A stretch of 64,000 bases of DNA from an uncultured Coriobacteriaceae bacterium (GCA_902768975.1 CACXMZ010000007.1:62001-126000), one strand, 5' to 3'; positions 24,874 through 34,572 are shown, counted from the stretch's first letter. Notes: generated by a model not told the origin, from the sequence alone. Translations and numbers: made by a program.

Positions 24874-26427
24874 CTAAAGATCTTCTTCTTCAAGTAAAAG
24901 TTCTATACGCTTGCGAAGCTGACGCACACGCCTATGGTCGCGCCCACCTGCGCTAATACCCACCACCATGTTTTCGTATTGCACGACGCCGGGGAAATAG
25001 AAGTCGCACAGGTTCCTGTTGCTGCTCACGCTTACCAACTGGTTGGCAGCCTTGCAAAGCTGTGCAATGTGCGCATTCAGTTCGTCGTCGTTGGTACAAG
25101 CAAACACGATGTCGGCGCCTTCAATGTGTTCGGGCGTGAAGCGTTCCTTGCGCAAAACAATGGAGCCTTGGTCGGCCATGGTCTGCACTTCGGGTGTGAC
25201 TTCAGGAGCCACCACTTCCAGACTTTCCACGAAAGGAAGGATGCTGCGCAGGCGCCGCAAGGCAACCGTGCCGCCACCCACAAATACAAGACGCTTGTTG
25301 CTCAGGTCCACAAACAGCGGGAAGAACATGCCCCCGGTGGGCATTTCGTGCGCCCTGCTGCGGCGTATAAGCCAGCCCCAGAATTCGTTGATGCCTTCGT
25401 CCAAAATGGCCTGGGCTTCGGCAATGGCTTGTTCGTTTTCCGTGCCAATTTCGGTTGAGAAACTGTCTATGTCGAACACTTCGCAGCCTTCGATACCCGC
25501 AATGGCTGGGTCGATGTCGTGCGGAATGGCCAGGTCAAAGAGGACGGTGGCGCCTTCATTGTGCGCGGCATATTCTTCGTAAGCAAGGGTGTAGTGCGGG
25601 CTGGTGGTGGCGCTCATAACAATGTCGCACTGCGGCAGCTGCTTGTAGCGGTCCGCGTAAGGGATGCTGCCACAGCCTTCCGGAATGGACACATGCCCGT
25701 GGGTGTAGTTGCGCACGGTTACGAACACGCGCGCACCCGCTTCGACCAAGGTGCTGGCGGCCAGGCGGCCATATTCACCGTTGCCAATAACCATGCAAGT
25801 GGTCTGCGTAAGGTCGATGCCTTTTTCCTTGATGGTGTCCATGGCCTGTTCCACGGCGCTTGTATACGCGCGGGAAAAACGCACGTTGTTCTTCACGTTT
25901 TTGGCGGCAGCAACTGCTTCACGGAAGAGCACTTCCAGGCAGCTGTCGGCCAGGCCATGCTGGCGTGAATAACCAATAGAGTGCTTGACCTGGGAAATGA
26001 TCTGGTCTTCCGCCACAATGGCCGAACGCAGGCCACAGGTCATGCTAAACAGATGGCCGACCGATTCGCCGTTGTTGCGGCACACGAAGTAGTCGGCATA
26101 GTCCGCTGGCTCCACGTTGTGTGCCTCGCAAATGGCTATAAGGAAGGGGTCTTCCGGCAGGGGCCTGCCGTCTTCGCGAATGTGGCGCTCGGGCGGCTGG
26201 ACGCCGTCGAAGCTTGCCCACAATTCGGTGCGATTGCAGGTGGCAACAAGCACCACGCCCGTGGCACCCACATAGTCGCGCATGGCCTTCATGGCCTTGC
26301 TGCGGTTTTCCGGTTCTAAAACAAAAACAGAGCGCACGTCGGCCGAAGCCAAACCGTGGTCGGTGCCTATCATGGCAACGAGGTTGGCCCGTTCAACTTG
26401 CTTAATTTCTTCTGCTTCGTCCGTCAT
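24874..26427 (-). CDS. hemA: Glutamyl-tRNA reductase fused to precorrin-2 dehydrogenase
   Basis: 517 aa from ATG 26427 behind GAGGGGGAG. Residues ~1-330 are HemA: the nucleophile Cys in LVATCNRTELWA, the MTCGLRSAIVAEDQIISQVK segment and an NAD(P)-type domain (CMVIGNGEYGRLAASTL). Residues ~360-517 are Met8/SirC-like: FVDLSNKRLVFVGGGTVALRR followed by VSVSSNRNLCDFYFPG. So one chain makes glutamate-1-semialdehyde and oxidises precorrin-2 to sirohydrochlorin. The C-terminal dimerisation helix of HemA is shortened or replaced by the fusion. CbiK is encoded just upstream. Confidence 0.9.
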   Translation of the reverse strand: MTDEAEEIKQVERANLVAMIGTDHGLASADVRSVFVLEPENRSKAMKAMRDYVGATGVVLVATCNRTELWASFDGVQPPERHIREDGRPLPEDPFLIAICEAHNVEPADYADYFVCRNNGESVGHLFSMTCGLRSAIVAEDQIISQVKHSIGYSRQHGLADSCLEVLFREAVAAAKNVKNNVRFSRAYTSAVEQAMDTIKEKGIDLTQTTCMVIGNGEYGRLAASTLVEAGARVFVTVRNYTHGHVSIPEGCGSIPYADRYKQLPQCDIVMSATTSPHYTLAYEEYAAHNEGATVLFDLAIPHDIDPAIAGIEGCEVFDIDSFSTEIGTENEQAIAEAQAILDEGINEFWGWLIRRSRAHEMPTGGMFFPLFVDLSNKRLVFVGGGTVALRRLRSILPFVESLEVVAPEVTPEVQTMADQGSIVLRKERFTPEHIEGADIVFACTNDDELNAHIAQLCKAANQLVSVSSNRNLCDFYFPGVVQYENMVVGISAGGRDHRRVRQLRKRIELLLEEEDL

Positions 26428-26459
26428 TGCTCCCCCTCGGCGCTTTCTGCTTTCGCGCA

Positions 26460-27251
26460 CTACTCTTCAATAATAAGCGCTTCCTGCGCGTGTTGCACGA
26501 GCAATTCGCGTACGGCAGGAAGTTCGCCCAAGCCGCGCCTATAACACCTTACCGCATAACCACGCGCTTTCAGCTGGCTTTCCCAAGACTGAGGGTTTGC
26601 CCCTTCCATGTCCACCGTGGCATGGCGGCCTGCCACCATCATGAGCGGCACTAGATGCACCTGCTTTGGCTGGCGGGCTTCCACCGCTTCGATGGCAGCG
26701 CTGAAAGGAAGTTCGTCCTTGAGCGTGGCAATGAAAAAGTGGTCCAGGCCGCGCGCTTTAAATTCTTCGTTCATGTGGAAGTAGACTTCGTTGCCGCCAT
26801 AGTACGAACCGTGGCCCATAATGACGAGCATGTCTTCAGGGCCGAGCGTGGCGAATTCTTCAGCGAGCATGCCCACGAGGGCCGAACGGTCCGCGGCCGA
26901 AGCCAGCAAAGGCGCCCCCAAGCGCACGGTGGTGTGCACGGGTTTCCAGGCTGCAAGCTTCGCTTCGAGTTCTTGCATTTCTGCCCCGCGAATGAGGAAG
27001 GTGGGCTGCACGACGAGGTCCGTAATGCCGTCTTCGGCGATGCGCGCAAGAGCTTCGTCAAGCGTCATGTGCACTTCGCCGCGTTCTTCGCGCAGCTTTT
27101 CCACGATGCGGGTGCTTTCCCACGCGGTATAGGCAACGCAGCCAGGGAAGGCGGCGGCGATTTCGCGCTCGAGCGGGTCGATGGCACGCTGGCGCATTTC
27201 TTCGGACGAGGTTCCGAAGCTCGCCACCAAAATGCCTGCTTTACTGCCCAT
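26460..27251 (-). CDS. cbiK: Sirohydrochlorin cobaltochelatase (CbiK type)
   Basis: 263 aa. Class II chelatase with ILVASFGTSSEEMRQRAI at the N-terminus, metal/substrate His in VIMGHGSYYGGN (about residue 142) and the second His in MMVAGRHATVDMEG (about 205). It inserts cobalt into sirohydrochlorin on the anaerobic cobalamin path (some members also act with iron). No signal peptide, so cytoplasmic. The next gene makes sirohydrochlorin from precorrin-2, so the two act in succession. Confidence 0.9.
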   Translation of the reverse strand: MGSKAGILVASFGTSSEEMRQRAIDPLEREIAAAFPGCVAYTAWESTRIVEKLREERGEVHMTLDEALARIAEDGITDLVVQPTFLIRGAEMQELEAKLAAWKPVHTTVRLGAPLLASAADRSALVGMLAEEFATLGPEDMLVIMGHGSYYGGNEVYFHMNEEFKARGLDHFFIATLKDELPFSAAIEAVEARQPKQVHLVPLMMVAGRHATVDMEGANPQSWESQLKARGYAVRCYRRGLGELPAVRELLVQHAQEALIIEE

Positions 27252-27272
27252 GCGCTTCCCCTAGGTTTGAGC

Positions 27273-28130
27273 TTATATACCCGCAACTTGCTGGGCAGCT
27301 TCAACAACGTGACTAACCAATACGGCAGTGGTCACGCTTCCTACACCGCCTGGAACAGGGGTAATAGCTTCAACGATTGGTTCGACTTCTTCGAAACAGA
27401 CGTCGCCACAGAGCTTGCCCTTTTCTTCGTTCCAGCCAATGCCAACGTCTATGACCACCTGGCCTGCCTTAAAAAATTCGGTGCCGATGGTTTCCATTTT
27501 GCCTGCCGCAACCACGACGATGTCGGCTTCGCGCGTGACGGAAGGCATGTCTACCGTCTTGGTGTGGCAGGTGGTAACCGTGGCATTTGCCGCCATGAGC
27601 ATCATGGAAACGGGCTTGCCAATAACGAGCGAACGGCCAATGACCGCAGCGCGCTTCCCCGCGGGGTTTATGCCGTAATGGTTAAGAATTTCCATGCATG
27701 CCTGGGCCGTACAGGGTGCGTAGCCTGCGCCTTTGCCCGCGAACACGTGCGCAAGCGAAGCCGTCGTGGCAGCATCCACGTCCTTGGTGGGCGCGAGGGC
27801 TTCGCAGCAGGCAGCTTCGTCGAGCTGTTCAGGCAGCGGGCGGAACATGAGGATGCCATGCACGCCCGCGTCCTTGTTCAGGTCTTCGATAGTGGCCAGC
27901 ATGGTGGCTTGGTCAACCGTGGCGGGGAGCACGACGTTTTTTACGGCAACGCCCACGGCTTCGCAACGCTTGGTGGCGCCGCGCTCGTAGGACAGGTCGT
28001 CGTCACGTTCGCCCACGCGCAGGATGGCCAGCGTGGGCAGCACGCCCTTGGCCTTACACGCTTCCACTTCGGCCGCGCAGCGCTCGGCGAGGGCTTCGGC
28101 GACGAGTGCACCTTTCAAGAGTTCTGCCAT
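27273..28130 (-). CDS. folD: Methylenetetrahydrofolate dehydrogenase/cyclohydrolase
   Basis: 285 aa, normal length. The catalytic Lys is in SYERGATKRCEAVG (the second Lys of the usual YVxxKxK motif; the first is Ala here). The NAD(P) domain has AAVIGRSLVIGKPVSMML, then DIVVVAAGK and TPVPGGVGSVTTAVL. It interconverts methylene-, methenyl- and formyl-tetrahydrofolate. It lies three bases after fchA and follows fhs, forming a C1-folate unit that can serve formate assimilation or purine/glycine metabolism. Confidence 0.93.
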   Translation of the reverse strand: MAELLKGALVAEALAERCAAEVEACKAKGVLPTLAILRVGERDDDLSYERGATKRCEAVGVAVKNVVLPATVDQATMLATIEDLNKDAGVHGILMFRPLPEQLDEAACCEALAPTKDVDAATTASLAHVFAGKGAGYAPCTAQACMEILNHYGINPAGKRAAVIGRSLVIGKPVSMMLMAANATVTTCHTKTVDMPSVTREADIVVVAAGKMETIGTEFFKAGQVVIDVGIGWNEEKGKLCGDVCFEEVEPIVEAITPVPGGVGSVTTAVLVSHVVEAAQQVAGI

Positions 28131-28133
28131 TGC

Positions 28134-28760
28134 CTATCCCCTCATGTATTCCATGACAGATGCCGCAACCGCTTCGGCCTTCGGCATATATTCAGACAAA
28201 AGCCCGTCCACTTCGCCTTCGATTTCTTCGGCGTAGGCGCGGTCTTGCAGGCTCTTTGTGTTGATGAACACGTTCATGGCAGCCGCTTCGAGCGCCGCAC
28301 GACACAGCGCTGCACCGCAGCCCGAGTCGGAAACAATCAAGCGCGAACATTTGGCAGCCATTTCTTCCAGGAGGTCGATGGTCTTACAAACAAGACGCAC
28401 CATTTCCAAGGGCCCAGCCAGCGCGTCCTTCGTGCACTTTTCCAGTGTTTCGGCACGCGTAGGATCTTCTTTGGGAATACCGTAGGCCTGCGAAAGCGGG
28501 AAGAAGGCTTCTGCGTCTTCGTCCACCAGTTCAATTAGGCGCACGCGAATGGCTTCCGCTTCCGCGAGCATGCGCTGAATGTCGGCTTCGACGCTGGCGA
28601 ACTTTTCCTTGCCCGCCGTGAACACGCCCGACATGGAACAGAGGGCCGCACCCAAGGCACCCACGTAGGCGGCAGCACCGCCACCGCCCGGCACGCTCTT
28701 CTTCGCGGCGAGTTCAGTTGCAAAATCTTTGCAACTAATATCTGCCAACAAGTCTGCCAT
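28134..28760 (-). CDS. fchA: Formimino/methenyl-tetrahydrofolate cyclodeaminase
   Basis: 208 aa. FTCD-C family with SVPGGGGAAAYVGALGAALCSM near residues 22-45, then the all-helical body. FchA converts methenyl- or formimino-tetrahydrofolate in C1 metabolism of acetogens and purine fermenters. Its ATG touches the stop of fhs, so the two are translationally coupled, which favours a role in the formate to methylene-THF sequence with Fhs and FolD. Confidence 0.88.
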   Translation of the reverse strand: MADLLADISCKDFATELAAKKSVPGGGGAAAYVGALGAALCSMSGVFTAGKEKFASVEADIQRMLAEAEAIRVRLIELVDEDAEAFFPLSQAYGIPKEDPTRAETLEKCTKDALAGPLEMVRLVCKTIDLLEEMAAKCSRLIVSDSGCGAALCRAALEAAAMNVFINTKSLQDRAYAEEIEGEVDGLLSEYMPKAEAVAASVMEYMRG

Positions 28761-30433
28761 TAGAACAGACCGACGATTCTGCCGTCTTTCTTTACGTCGA
28801 TGCGTTCGGCAGCGGGGCGCTTCGGCAGACCAGGCATGGTCATAATTTCGCCCGTCAGCGCCACAATGAAGCCCGCGCCGGCGCTTACCTTAAGGTTGCG
28901 CACGGTAATGCGGAAGTTCTTCGGGGCGCCCAGCTTGGTCTGGTCGTCGGTGAAGCTGTATTGGGTCTTCGCCACGCAAATGGGAAGCTTGTCCAAACCC
29001 AATTCTTCCAGCTGCTTCATCTGCTTCATGGCATTCGGTGTGAAGTCGACGCCGTCGGCGTGGTAGATCTTCTTGGCGATGTCGTTGAGCTTCTTGGTGA
29101 TGGAGTCGTTCACGTTGTAGCTGAAGCGGAAGTTGCTCTTCTTTTCGCAGACGCGCACCACTTCTTCGGCCAGTGCAACTGCACCAGCGCCGCCCTTTGC
29201 CCAATGCTGGGCCAGCACAGCGTTTACGCCCAGGCGCTTGCACTTCTTCTGGACCAGTTCGAGTTCCTTCTTGGTGTCTGTTGGGAAGGCGTTGATGGCA
29301 ACCACGGCGGGCAGGCCGTAGACCTTCTGGATGTTGCCCACGTGCTGGAGCAAGTTCGGCAGACCTGCTTCCAAAGCCTTGAGGTTTTCCTTGTTGAGCT
29401 GGTCCTTCGGCACACCGCCGTTGTACTTCAGAGCGCGTACGGTTGCCACGATAACCACCGCGGAAGGCTTGAGGCCCGCAGCGCGGCACTTGATGTCCAG
29501 GAACTTTTCAGCACCGAGGTCGGCGCCGAAACCGGCTTCCGTAATAACGTAGTCGGCCATCTTCATGGCGGTTACGGTTGCCTGCACGGAATTGCAACCA
29601 TGGGCAATGTTGGCGAAGGGGCCGCCGTGCACAAAGGCAGGGTTGTTTTCAAGAGTCTGCACCAGGTTAGGCTTGATGGCGTCCTTGAGCAGAGCCGTCA
29701 TAGCGCCTTCGGCCTTCAACTGGTGGGCCGTAATGGGCTTACCCTTGCGGCTGTAGGCAACAATAATGTTGCCCAAACGCTTCTTGAGGTCTTCCAAGTC
29801 GGAGGCCAGGCAGAACACAGCCATGATTTCGGAAGCCACCGTAATGTCGAAGCCGTCTTCGCGTACCACGCCGTCTGCCGCGGTACCCAGGCCGTCGACC
29901 ACGTTGCGCAGCTGGCGGTCGTTCATGTCGACGCAGCGGTGCCAGGTGATGTTGTTCAGGTCGATGTCGAGTTCGTTACCCTGCTTAATGTGGTTGTCCA
30001 GCATGGCGGCAAGCAGGTTGTTGGCTGCACCAATGGCGTGGAAGTCGCCGGTGAAATGCAGGTTGATGTCTTCCATGGGAACAACCTGGGCATAGCCGCC
30101 ACCAGCAGCGCCACCCTTCACGCCAAATACCGGACCGAGGGAAGGTTCACGCAGAGCGAGCATGGAGCTTTTGCCCAGCTTGCACATAGCGTCGTGCAGG
30201 CCAACAGACGTGGTTGTTTTGCCTTCGCCCGCAGGAGTGGGGTTAATGGCGGTAACCAGAATAAGCTTTGCCTTCTTGCGCTTCTTTTCGTAGGAATGAA
30301 TGTCGACCTTGGCCTTATATTTGCCATATGGTTCGCATGTTTCCCAGTCGATACCAGCCTTTTCTGCCACTTCCTGAATAGGCAGCATGGTGGTTGCTTG
30401 GGCAATTTCAATGTCTGATTTGTAGGTGGCCAT
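28760..30433 (-). CDS. fhs: Formate-tetrahydrofolate ligase
   Basis: 557 aa from ATG 30433 behind GGGAAGGAAGG, the family's usual length. The P-loop [14 protein letters not shown], the [23 protein letters not shown] segment, [16 protein letters not shown] and [14 protein letters not shown] are all present. It ligates formate to tetrahydrofolate using ATP, the entry to the methyl branch. It heads a leftward series with fchA and folD. Upstream (30434-30704) no further gene is seen. Confidence 0.96.
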   Translation of the reverse strand: MATYKSDIEIAQATTMLPIQEVAEKAGIDWETCEPYGKYKAKVDIHSYEKKRKKAKLILVTAINPTPAGEGKTTTSVGLHDAMCKLGKSSMLALREPSLGPVFGVKGGAAGGGYAQVVPMEDINLHFTGDFHAIGAANNLLAAMLDNHIKQGNELDIDLNNITWHRCVDMNDRQLRNVVDGLGTAADGVVREDGFDITVASEIMAVFCLASDLEDLKKRLGNIIVAYSRKGKPITAHQLKAEGAMTALLKDAIKPNLVQTLENNPAFVHGGPFANIAHGCNSVQATVTAMKMADYVITEAGFGADLGAEKFLDIKCRAAGLKPSAVVIVATVRALKYNGGVPKDQLNKENLKALEAGLPNLLQHVGNIQKVYGLPAVVAINAFPTDTKKELELVQKKCKRLGVNAVLAQHWAKGGAGAVALAEEVVRVCEKKSNFRFSYNVNDSITKKLNDIAKKIYHADGVDFTPNAMKQMKQLEELGLDKLPICVAKTQYSFTDDQTKLGAPKNFRITVRNLKVSAGAGFIVALTGEIMTMPGLPKRPAAERIDVKKDGRIVGLF

Positions 30434-30704
30434 GTTCCTTCCTTCCCCCCATGAATGTGGGTTTTGACTGCAGCTCCCCTTGACTGTTTTCACAACGCAA
30501 AAAGTGTAGCATGCGGCCCTGCGAAAATGCGTGGTGTTCTAGTGTTTTTAGGCGAGGAAAAACGCTGCTCATAACACCTGAGTATTACGTGCAGCACACG
30601 GGGGCGGAAGGGCTCTTCGACAGGGCTACGGGATTGCTTCCGCTACAGGGGTATGGGGGCGTTTGGCGCGGGGCGGATGGCTCGGCGCGGGTAGCGCGTA
30701 CGAA

Positions 30705-31673
30705 CTACTTGCGGCGGCGCGGGTGGCCCTTGCGCGCGCGAATACGTTCCGCTTCTGCCGTCTTGAGTTGCTGTTCGGCATTTTCGTTATGGAGGCGCAG
30801 GTAGGACTCCAAGCGTGCGGGGTGAAGCGTGCCTGCTTCAACGGCTGCGCGCACCGCACAACCCGGTTCGTCGGCGTGTTTGCAGTCGCGGAATTTGCAG
30901 TCCTGGGCAAGTTCGGTAATGTCGGCAAAGGCCACGGCCAAGCCTTCTTCGGCTTCCCACAGGCCTAAGCCACGCACGCCGGGCATGTCCACCACAAAGC
31001 CGCCGCCCTGTATGGGCACAATGGCGCGGTTGACCGTGGTGTGGCGCCCCTTCCCGTCCGTTTCGCGCACAGGGGTGGTGGCCTGCACTTCAGCACCTGC
31101 CAGCATGTTCACAAGCGAAGATTTCCCCACGCCTGAACGGCCAATAAGCACAGCCATGCTGCCTGCGGGCACGTGGGTGCGCAGGGCTTCAATGCTTGCA
31201 GCGTCGGTTTCAGAAACGACTTCGACCGCCGCCGTAGTTCCCACGATATTGCGAACCGTTTCAGCTGCCTTGCTTGCCTGGGCTTCGTCTGCGAGGTCGG
31301 CCTTGGTAAGCGCCACGACCACCGCGGCGCCCGTTTCGCAGGCGAGGACCAGTTCGCGTTCAAGGCGATTGAGGTTCAGTTCCGCCAAGGGGTGGGCCAC
31401 GATTACCGTGTCGAAATTGGCGGCAAGGGTTTGCGCCTGGGAACGTTCGGCTGGGTCGCGGCGCACAAGCACCCGTTCGCGCGGAAGGATTTCGGCAATC
31501 TGGGCAATGTCGGCTTCGTCAAGCGCATCGATGAGCACCTTGTCGCCAATTACCGCGCGCACCTTTTCGCCTTTCACCAGGGCCGTTGCATGCTTACAGC
31601 GCACCTGGCGCCCGTCTTCAAGCAGAACCAGCGGAAAACCCCTGTCGAGCTGGATAACGCGCGCTTCGTGCAT
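30705..31673 (-). CDS. rsgA: Ribosome small-subunit maturation GTPase
   Basis: 322 aa. Circularly permuted GTPase: an OB-fold first (about 1-75), then G4 LTKADL, G1 GRSGVGKSSLVN and G3 DMPGVRG, followed by the zinc site CKFRDCKHADEPGC. RsgA checks 30S maturation at the decoding centre. Its start overlaps the stop of the next gene upstream by one base, indicating co-transcription with 31673-32266. Confidence 0.93.
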   Translation of the reverse strand: MHEARVIQLDRGFPLVLLEDGRQVRCKHATALVKGEKVRAVIGDKVLIDALDEADIAQIAEILPRERVLVRRDPAERSQAQTLAANFDTVIVAHPLAELNLNRLERELVLACETGAAVVVALTKADLADEAQASKAAETVRNIVGTTAAVEVVSETDAASIEALRTHVPAGSMAVLIGRSGVGKSSLVNMLAGAEVQATTPVRETDGKGRHTTVNRAIVPIQGGGFVVDMPGVRGLGLWEAEEGLAVAFADITELAQDCKFRDCKHADEPGCAVRAAVEAGTLHPARLESYLRLHNENAEQQLKTAEAERIRARKGHPRRRK

Positions 31674-32266
31674 TAGCGCTCGCGTTCCCGTAGGTAGGTG
31701 TAGACAAGGGTAAGGACGAGGCCTATGACAACCAGCACGAGGCCCGGGAGAAAGTCGGCCAGGTTGAAGGTGTCCTGGCTTACGCTGCCGCGCGCCACCA
31801 GGGTTACGGTTTCCGCATGGATGTCCATGATGCCTTCATGGCTTGGGCAAGCCAGGTAAAAGATTCCGCGCACCTGCAGGGTGGTCCCTTCGCGGTTGTA
31901 GCCACCATAGGTGTCGATGAGCCCAAGTTCTTCGTCATCGATGAGCACCGAAATACTGCTTTCATGGTCGCCTTCGATTGACTCGAGGGTGATCCAATAC
32001 TTGCCGCTTGTTTCTTCGGAGCGAATGGCGTCACCCACCACTTCGCCTACCACTTGCACCGTATTGCCCTGGTAGGTTGCGTCGGCCTGCGAAAGTTCGT
32101 AGATGCTGGTGTCGTAGAGGAAGGAGTTGTCGGCGGTTTGGCGCGCATTCACGGCATTTTCGCCTACGTTTTCGTGCGGTTCTTCAGACGGTGCCGCAGC
32201 CCAGGCCGGCATAGCGAACACGGCCGTAAGCAAGAACAGTACTATGGCAAGCTTACACTTAGTCAT
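31673..32266 (-). CDS. Secreted, membrane-anchored OB-fold-like protein, unknown function
   Basis: 197 aa from ATG 32266 (overlapping the trkH stop by 8 nt). A signal peptide (about 1-24, ending AWA-A) leads an extracytoplasmic domain of about 130 residues with alternating strands (TVQVVGEVVGD, GKYWITLES, TTLQVRGIFYL), which reads like an OB-fold of the tRNA-anti/CcmE-like sort, and a CPSHEG turn. A C-terminal membrane helix (about 168-190) ends in a basic tail. No named family is recognised. Tight coupling to trkH and rsgA may simply reflect an operon. Confidence 0.75.
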   Translation of the reverse strand: MTKCKLAIVLFLLTAVFAMPAWAAAPSEEPHENVGENAVNARQTADNSFLYDTSIYELSQADATYQGNTVQVVGEVVGDAIRSEETSGKYWITLESIEGDHESSISVLIDDEELGLIDTYGGYNREGTTLQVRGIFYLACPSHEGIMDIHAETVTLVARGSVSQDTFNLADFLPGLVLVVIGLVLTLVYTYLRERER

Positions 32267-33788
32267 TGCGACCCACCTTTGCGGGGCTAATGCGCGGCAG
32301 CACTGAAGCGCCAATCTTCATGCCAAGGGCAATAAGGGTCACGATTTCCAAACGGCCTGCCCACATTTCAAGCATGTAGATTGCCTTAAGCACATAGGGA
32401 ATACTTGCGTCGGTGAAGGTGGTCATGCCGGAATTTGAAGCCATGGCAATACTTTCCGAAAAGGACGAAAGCGCGTCGTAGCCCAACGCCACGCCCGCGA
32501 GCGCACCAATAACGTAGACCACGATGTAAAACATGGTTACCGTCATGGCGTCCTTCACTTCGCCTTCGTCGAGCACAACCCTGCCCAGGTGCTGGTAACT
32601 CGAAACGTTGCGGATAGAGTCGCTGCTCATGGCGTTTTTCATGGTTTCGTACGCGGACTTCGCCACGATGGCCACGCGCTTGAGCTTAATGCCACCAGCC
32701 GTCGAACCGCTCGACGCGCCGACCGCCATCAGCAGCGCCAGCACCATAATGGCACCCGAAGGCAGCAGGGCCGACATTTGGTTGCTGGTCATGGTAGTGA
32801 AGCCCGTGGTGGTTGCAGCGCCCACGAAGGTGAAAAGCCCTGTGCGCATGAGCGCGGGCAGGCCGCCGCCCAGGGAAGACGCACTCGCGGCAATTATGAA
32901 GACCACGAGCATACCCACCCACCAAATGATGGCCGTACGCACTTCGATGTCGCGCGGGAACAAGTGGAAGCGGCCGTTCCACACTTCGTTTTGGAGGGCG
33001 AAATTGAGGCCGCCTAGGATCATAAGTGTTAGGACAATGAATTCGACCGCCATGCTGTGGTAGTAGGTAATGCTCGTGCTCATGGGAGCAAGGCCCGCCG
33101 TCATAAAGCCCGACATAGCAAGCCATATGCCGTGCAACATGGCACGCGTGCCCGACATGCCCATGAACAGCAAAACTACGGTAAGCACGATGCCGGCAGA
33201 AAGAATAATGCCTGCAGAAAACATAAAGATAAAGCGTGCGGTTTCGACCACGTTGGGTACCACGTGTTCGCTGCGGCCTTCCGAAGAATACAGGCTCGAA
33301 CTGCCACCGCGCGCAAGCAGGCCCACGCTCATGGCCACCACGACGAGGCCCATGCCGCCCGTGTAATTCATGATGAAGCGCCACATGTTGTCGGCGTGGG
33401 AAACGTGGTTGGTGTAGGAAATGAGCGTGGCATTCGTGGTAGTAAAATGCGAAACCGAGTCAAACAGCGCGTCCATGTAGCTGGAATAATGCATGGACAT
33501 ATAAAGCGGGATAGCGCCCACCAAGGCCACGGCAATCCAGGCGAAGCCGGTTACCGCTATGGCTTGGGTACGGTTCAAGTGACCTGGGGTAATGCGCATC
33601 ATACGCAGGACAGTACCCACTACCAAGGCCACGCCTATAGCAAGCAGGTAGCGGGTAGCCGCGCTCCATTCCTGGGCGATGAGCGCCGTAGCGAACGGCA
33701 AGCACAGGACCACCGCTTCCAATACGAGCAATACGCCCAAATAGTGCGCAATAACGCGGAAATCGTAGAATGTAAAGCGTTGCCACAT
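32259..33788 (-). CDS. trkH: TrkH/KtrB-type potassium uptake membrane subunit
   Basis: 509 aa, strongly hydrophobic, with the repeated membrane-pore-membrane organisation. Filter-like segments with conserved Gly are visible, such as SVSHFTTTNAT, GLAPMSTSITYY, GASSGSTAGGIKLK and ASNSGMTTF. TrkH forms the ion channel and needs a cytoplasmic TrkA/KtrA regulator, which is not in this window. It is preceded by a 48-codon membrane peptide ending two bases before its ATG and followed by an overlapping unknown gene. Confidence 0.92.
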   Translation of the reverse strand: MWQRFTFYDFRVIAHYLGVLLVLEAVVLCLPFATALIAQEWSAATRYLLAIGVALVVGTVLRMMRITPGHLNRTQAIAVTGFAWIAVALVGAIPLYMSMHYSSYMDALFDSVSHFTTTNATLISYTNHVSHADNMWRFIMNYTGGMGLVVVAMSVGLLARGGSSSLYSSEGRSEHVVPNVVETARFIFMFSAGIILSAGIVLTVVLLFMGMSGTRAMLHGIWLAMSGFMTAGLAPMSTSITYYHSMAVEFIVLTLMILGGLNFALQNEVWNGRFHLFPRDIEVRTAIIWWVGMLVVFIIAASASSLGGGLPALMRTGLFTFVGAATTTGFTTMTSNQMSALLPSGAIMVLALLMAVGASSGSTAGGIKLKRVAIVAKSAYETMKNAMSSDSIRNVSSYQHLGRVVLDEGEVKDAMTVTMFYIVVYVIGALAGVALGYDALSSFSESIAMASNSGMTTFTDASIPYVLKAIYMLEMWAGRLEIVTLIALGMKIGASVLPRISPAKVGRND

Positions 33789-33790
33789 AG

Positions 33791-33937
33791 CTATCCGACG
33801 ATAAACCTTACGGCGACAACCACCACTTCAAGAACGAAGAGGAAGGCCATTATGCAAATAACGACAGAGGCAAGCCCTTGGAGGGACGTGCGCAGGTCGT
33901 AGGTCTTTTCTCGCTGCAATTCGCGCATAACGTGCAT
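33791..33937 (-). CDS. 48-aa single-TM peptide upstream of trkH
   Basis: ATG at 33937 (or the fourth codon, ATG 33928) opens a frame ending two bases before the trkH ATG. The peptide has a charged N-terminus (RELQREKTYDLR) and one long hydrophobic helix (ICIMAFLFVLEVVVVAVRFI). There is no clear Shine-Dalgarno. Position and build recall small accessory subunits such as KdpF, but there is no sequence match I can name. The tight spacing suggests translational coupling. Confidence 0.45.
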   Translation of the reverse strand: MHVMRELQREKTYDLRTSLQGLASVVICIMAFLFVLEVVVVAVRFIVG

Positions 33938-34058
33938 ATTTTACTACTTTAAAGCGAAAGCGGGTACGCTTCACCCTTTCGCAGCGCACAATAGGCGCGT
34001 TTGCGGCATATTTGCCGTATGCGTGGCCTGCGGTAGCGCGTGTAGACTGGCGTGAAAG

Positions 34059-34316
34059 CTAGCGAGCTACATGCTTGCAGCGGCGTGCAAAAAGCGCGTC
34101 TTCGAGGCTTTGGCGGAAAGCCGAAAGCGTTGCAGCCGCGAAGAAGAAGGCGGCTGCAAGCATAAGACCCAAAAGCAACAGGGCGGCGCTTCCTGCCAGG
34201 GGAAGGCTTGGCGAAATAGCTGCCAAAACCACCATGAGCGCTACGGTCAAGGTCACAGCTGCGATAATAAGGGGAAGTTTGGTACGGCGAGGTTTTACTG
34301 CTGCATGTAAAGCCAT
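34059..34316 (-). CDS. 85-aa protein with two membrane helices
   Basis: A basic N-terminus (KPRRTK) is followed by two hydrophobic segments (about 14-35 and 40-62) and a polar C-terminal tail (SLEDALFARRCKHVAR). AAAGGAAATG lies ahead of the ATG. A good promoter is present on the reverse strand (TTGACA at 34495-34500, 18 bp, TAGTAT at 34471-34476), implying a leader of about 150 nt. Family not recognised. Confidence 0.6.
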   Translation of the reverse strand: MALHAAVKPRRTKLPLIIAAVTLTVALMVVLAAISPSLPLAGSAALLLLGLMLAAAFFFAAATLSAFRQSLEDALFARRCKHVAR

Positions 34317-34470
34317 TCTGCATTTCCTTTCACGTTTGGCTTTTGCTGTACCGCCTGGGGCGGCGCGTTTTTATACGGTTGTTGCGCGCGTACATACCTA
34401 GGCCGCGCTTTACGTGGCTCGCTTGCCAATACGTGAGGGAAAAGCTCGATACTCCTTAATGGGAAACCTA

Positions 34471-34500
34471 TACTAACAGGTGATTTTTGCACTTGTCAAC
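34471..34500 (-). promoter_or_regulatory. Promoter ahead of the two-TM protein
   Basis: Reverse-strand TTGACA, 18-bp spacer, TAGTAT. The rest of the 34317-34645 spacer holds the long leader of the two-TM gene and the clpB 3' hairpins; nothing else was seen there. Confidence 0.65.
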
Positions 34501-34572
34501 GAGCGCCGCGCCGAACGAGCCTTCTGCCCGCCGGCGGGCGCCGTTTCATTTAGTCTTAGATGGCGAAAGAGC

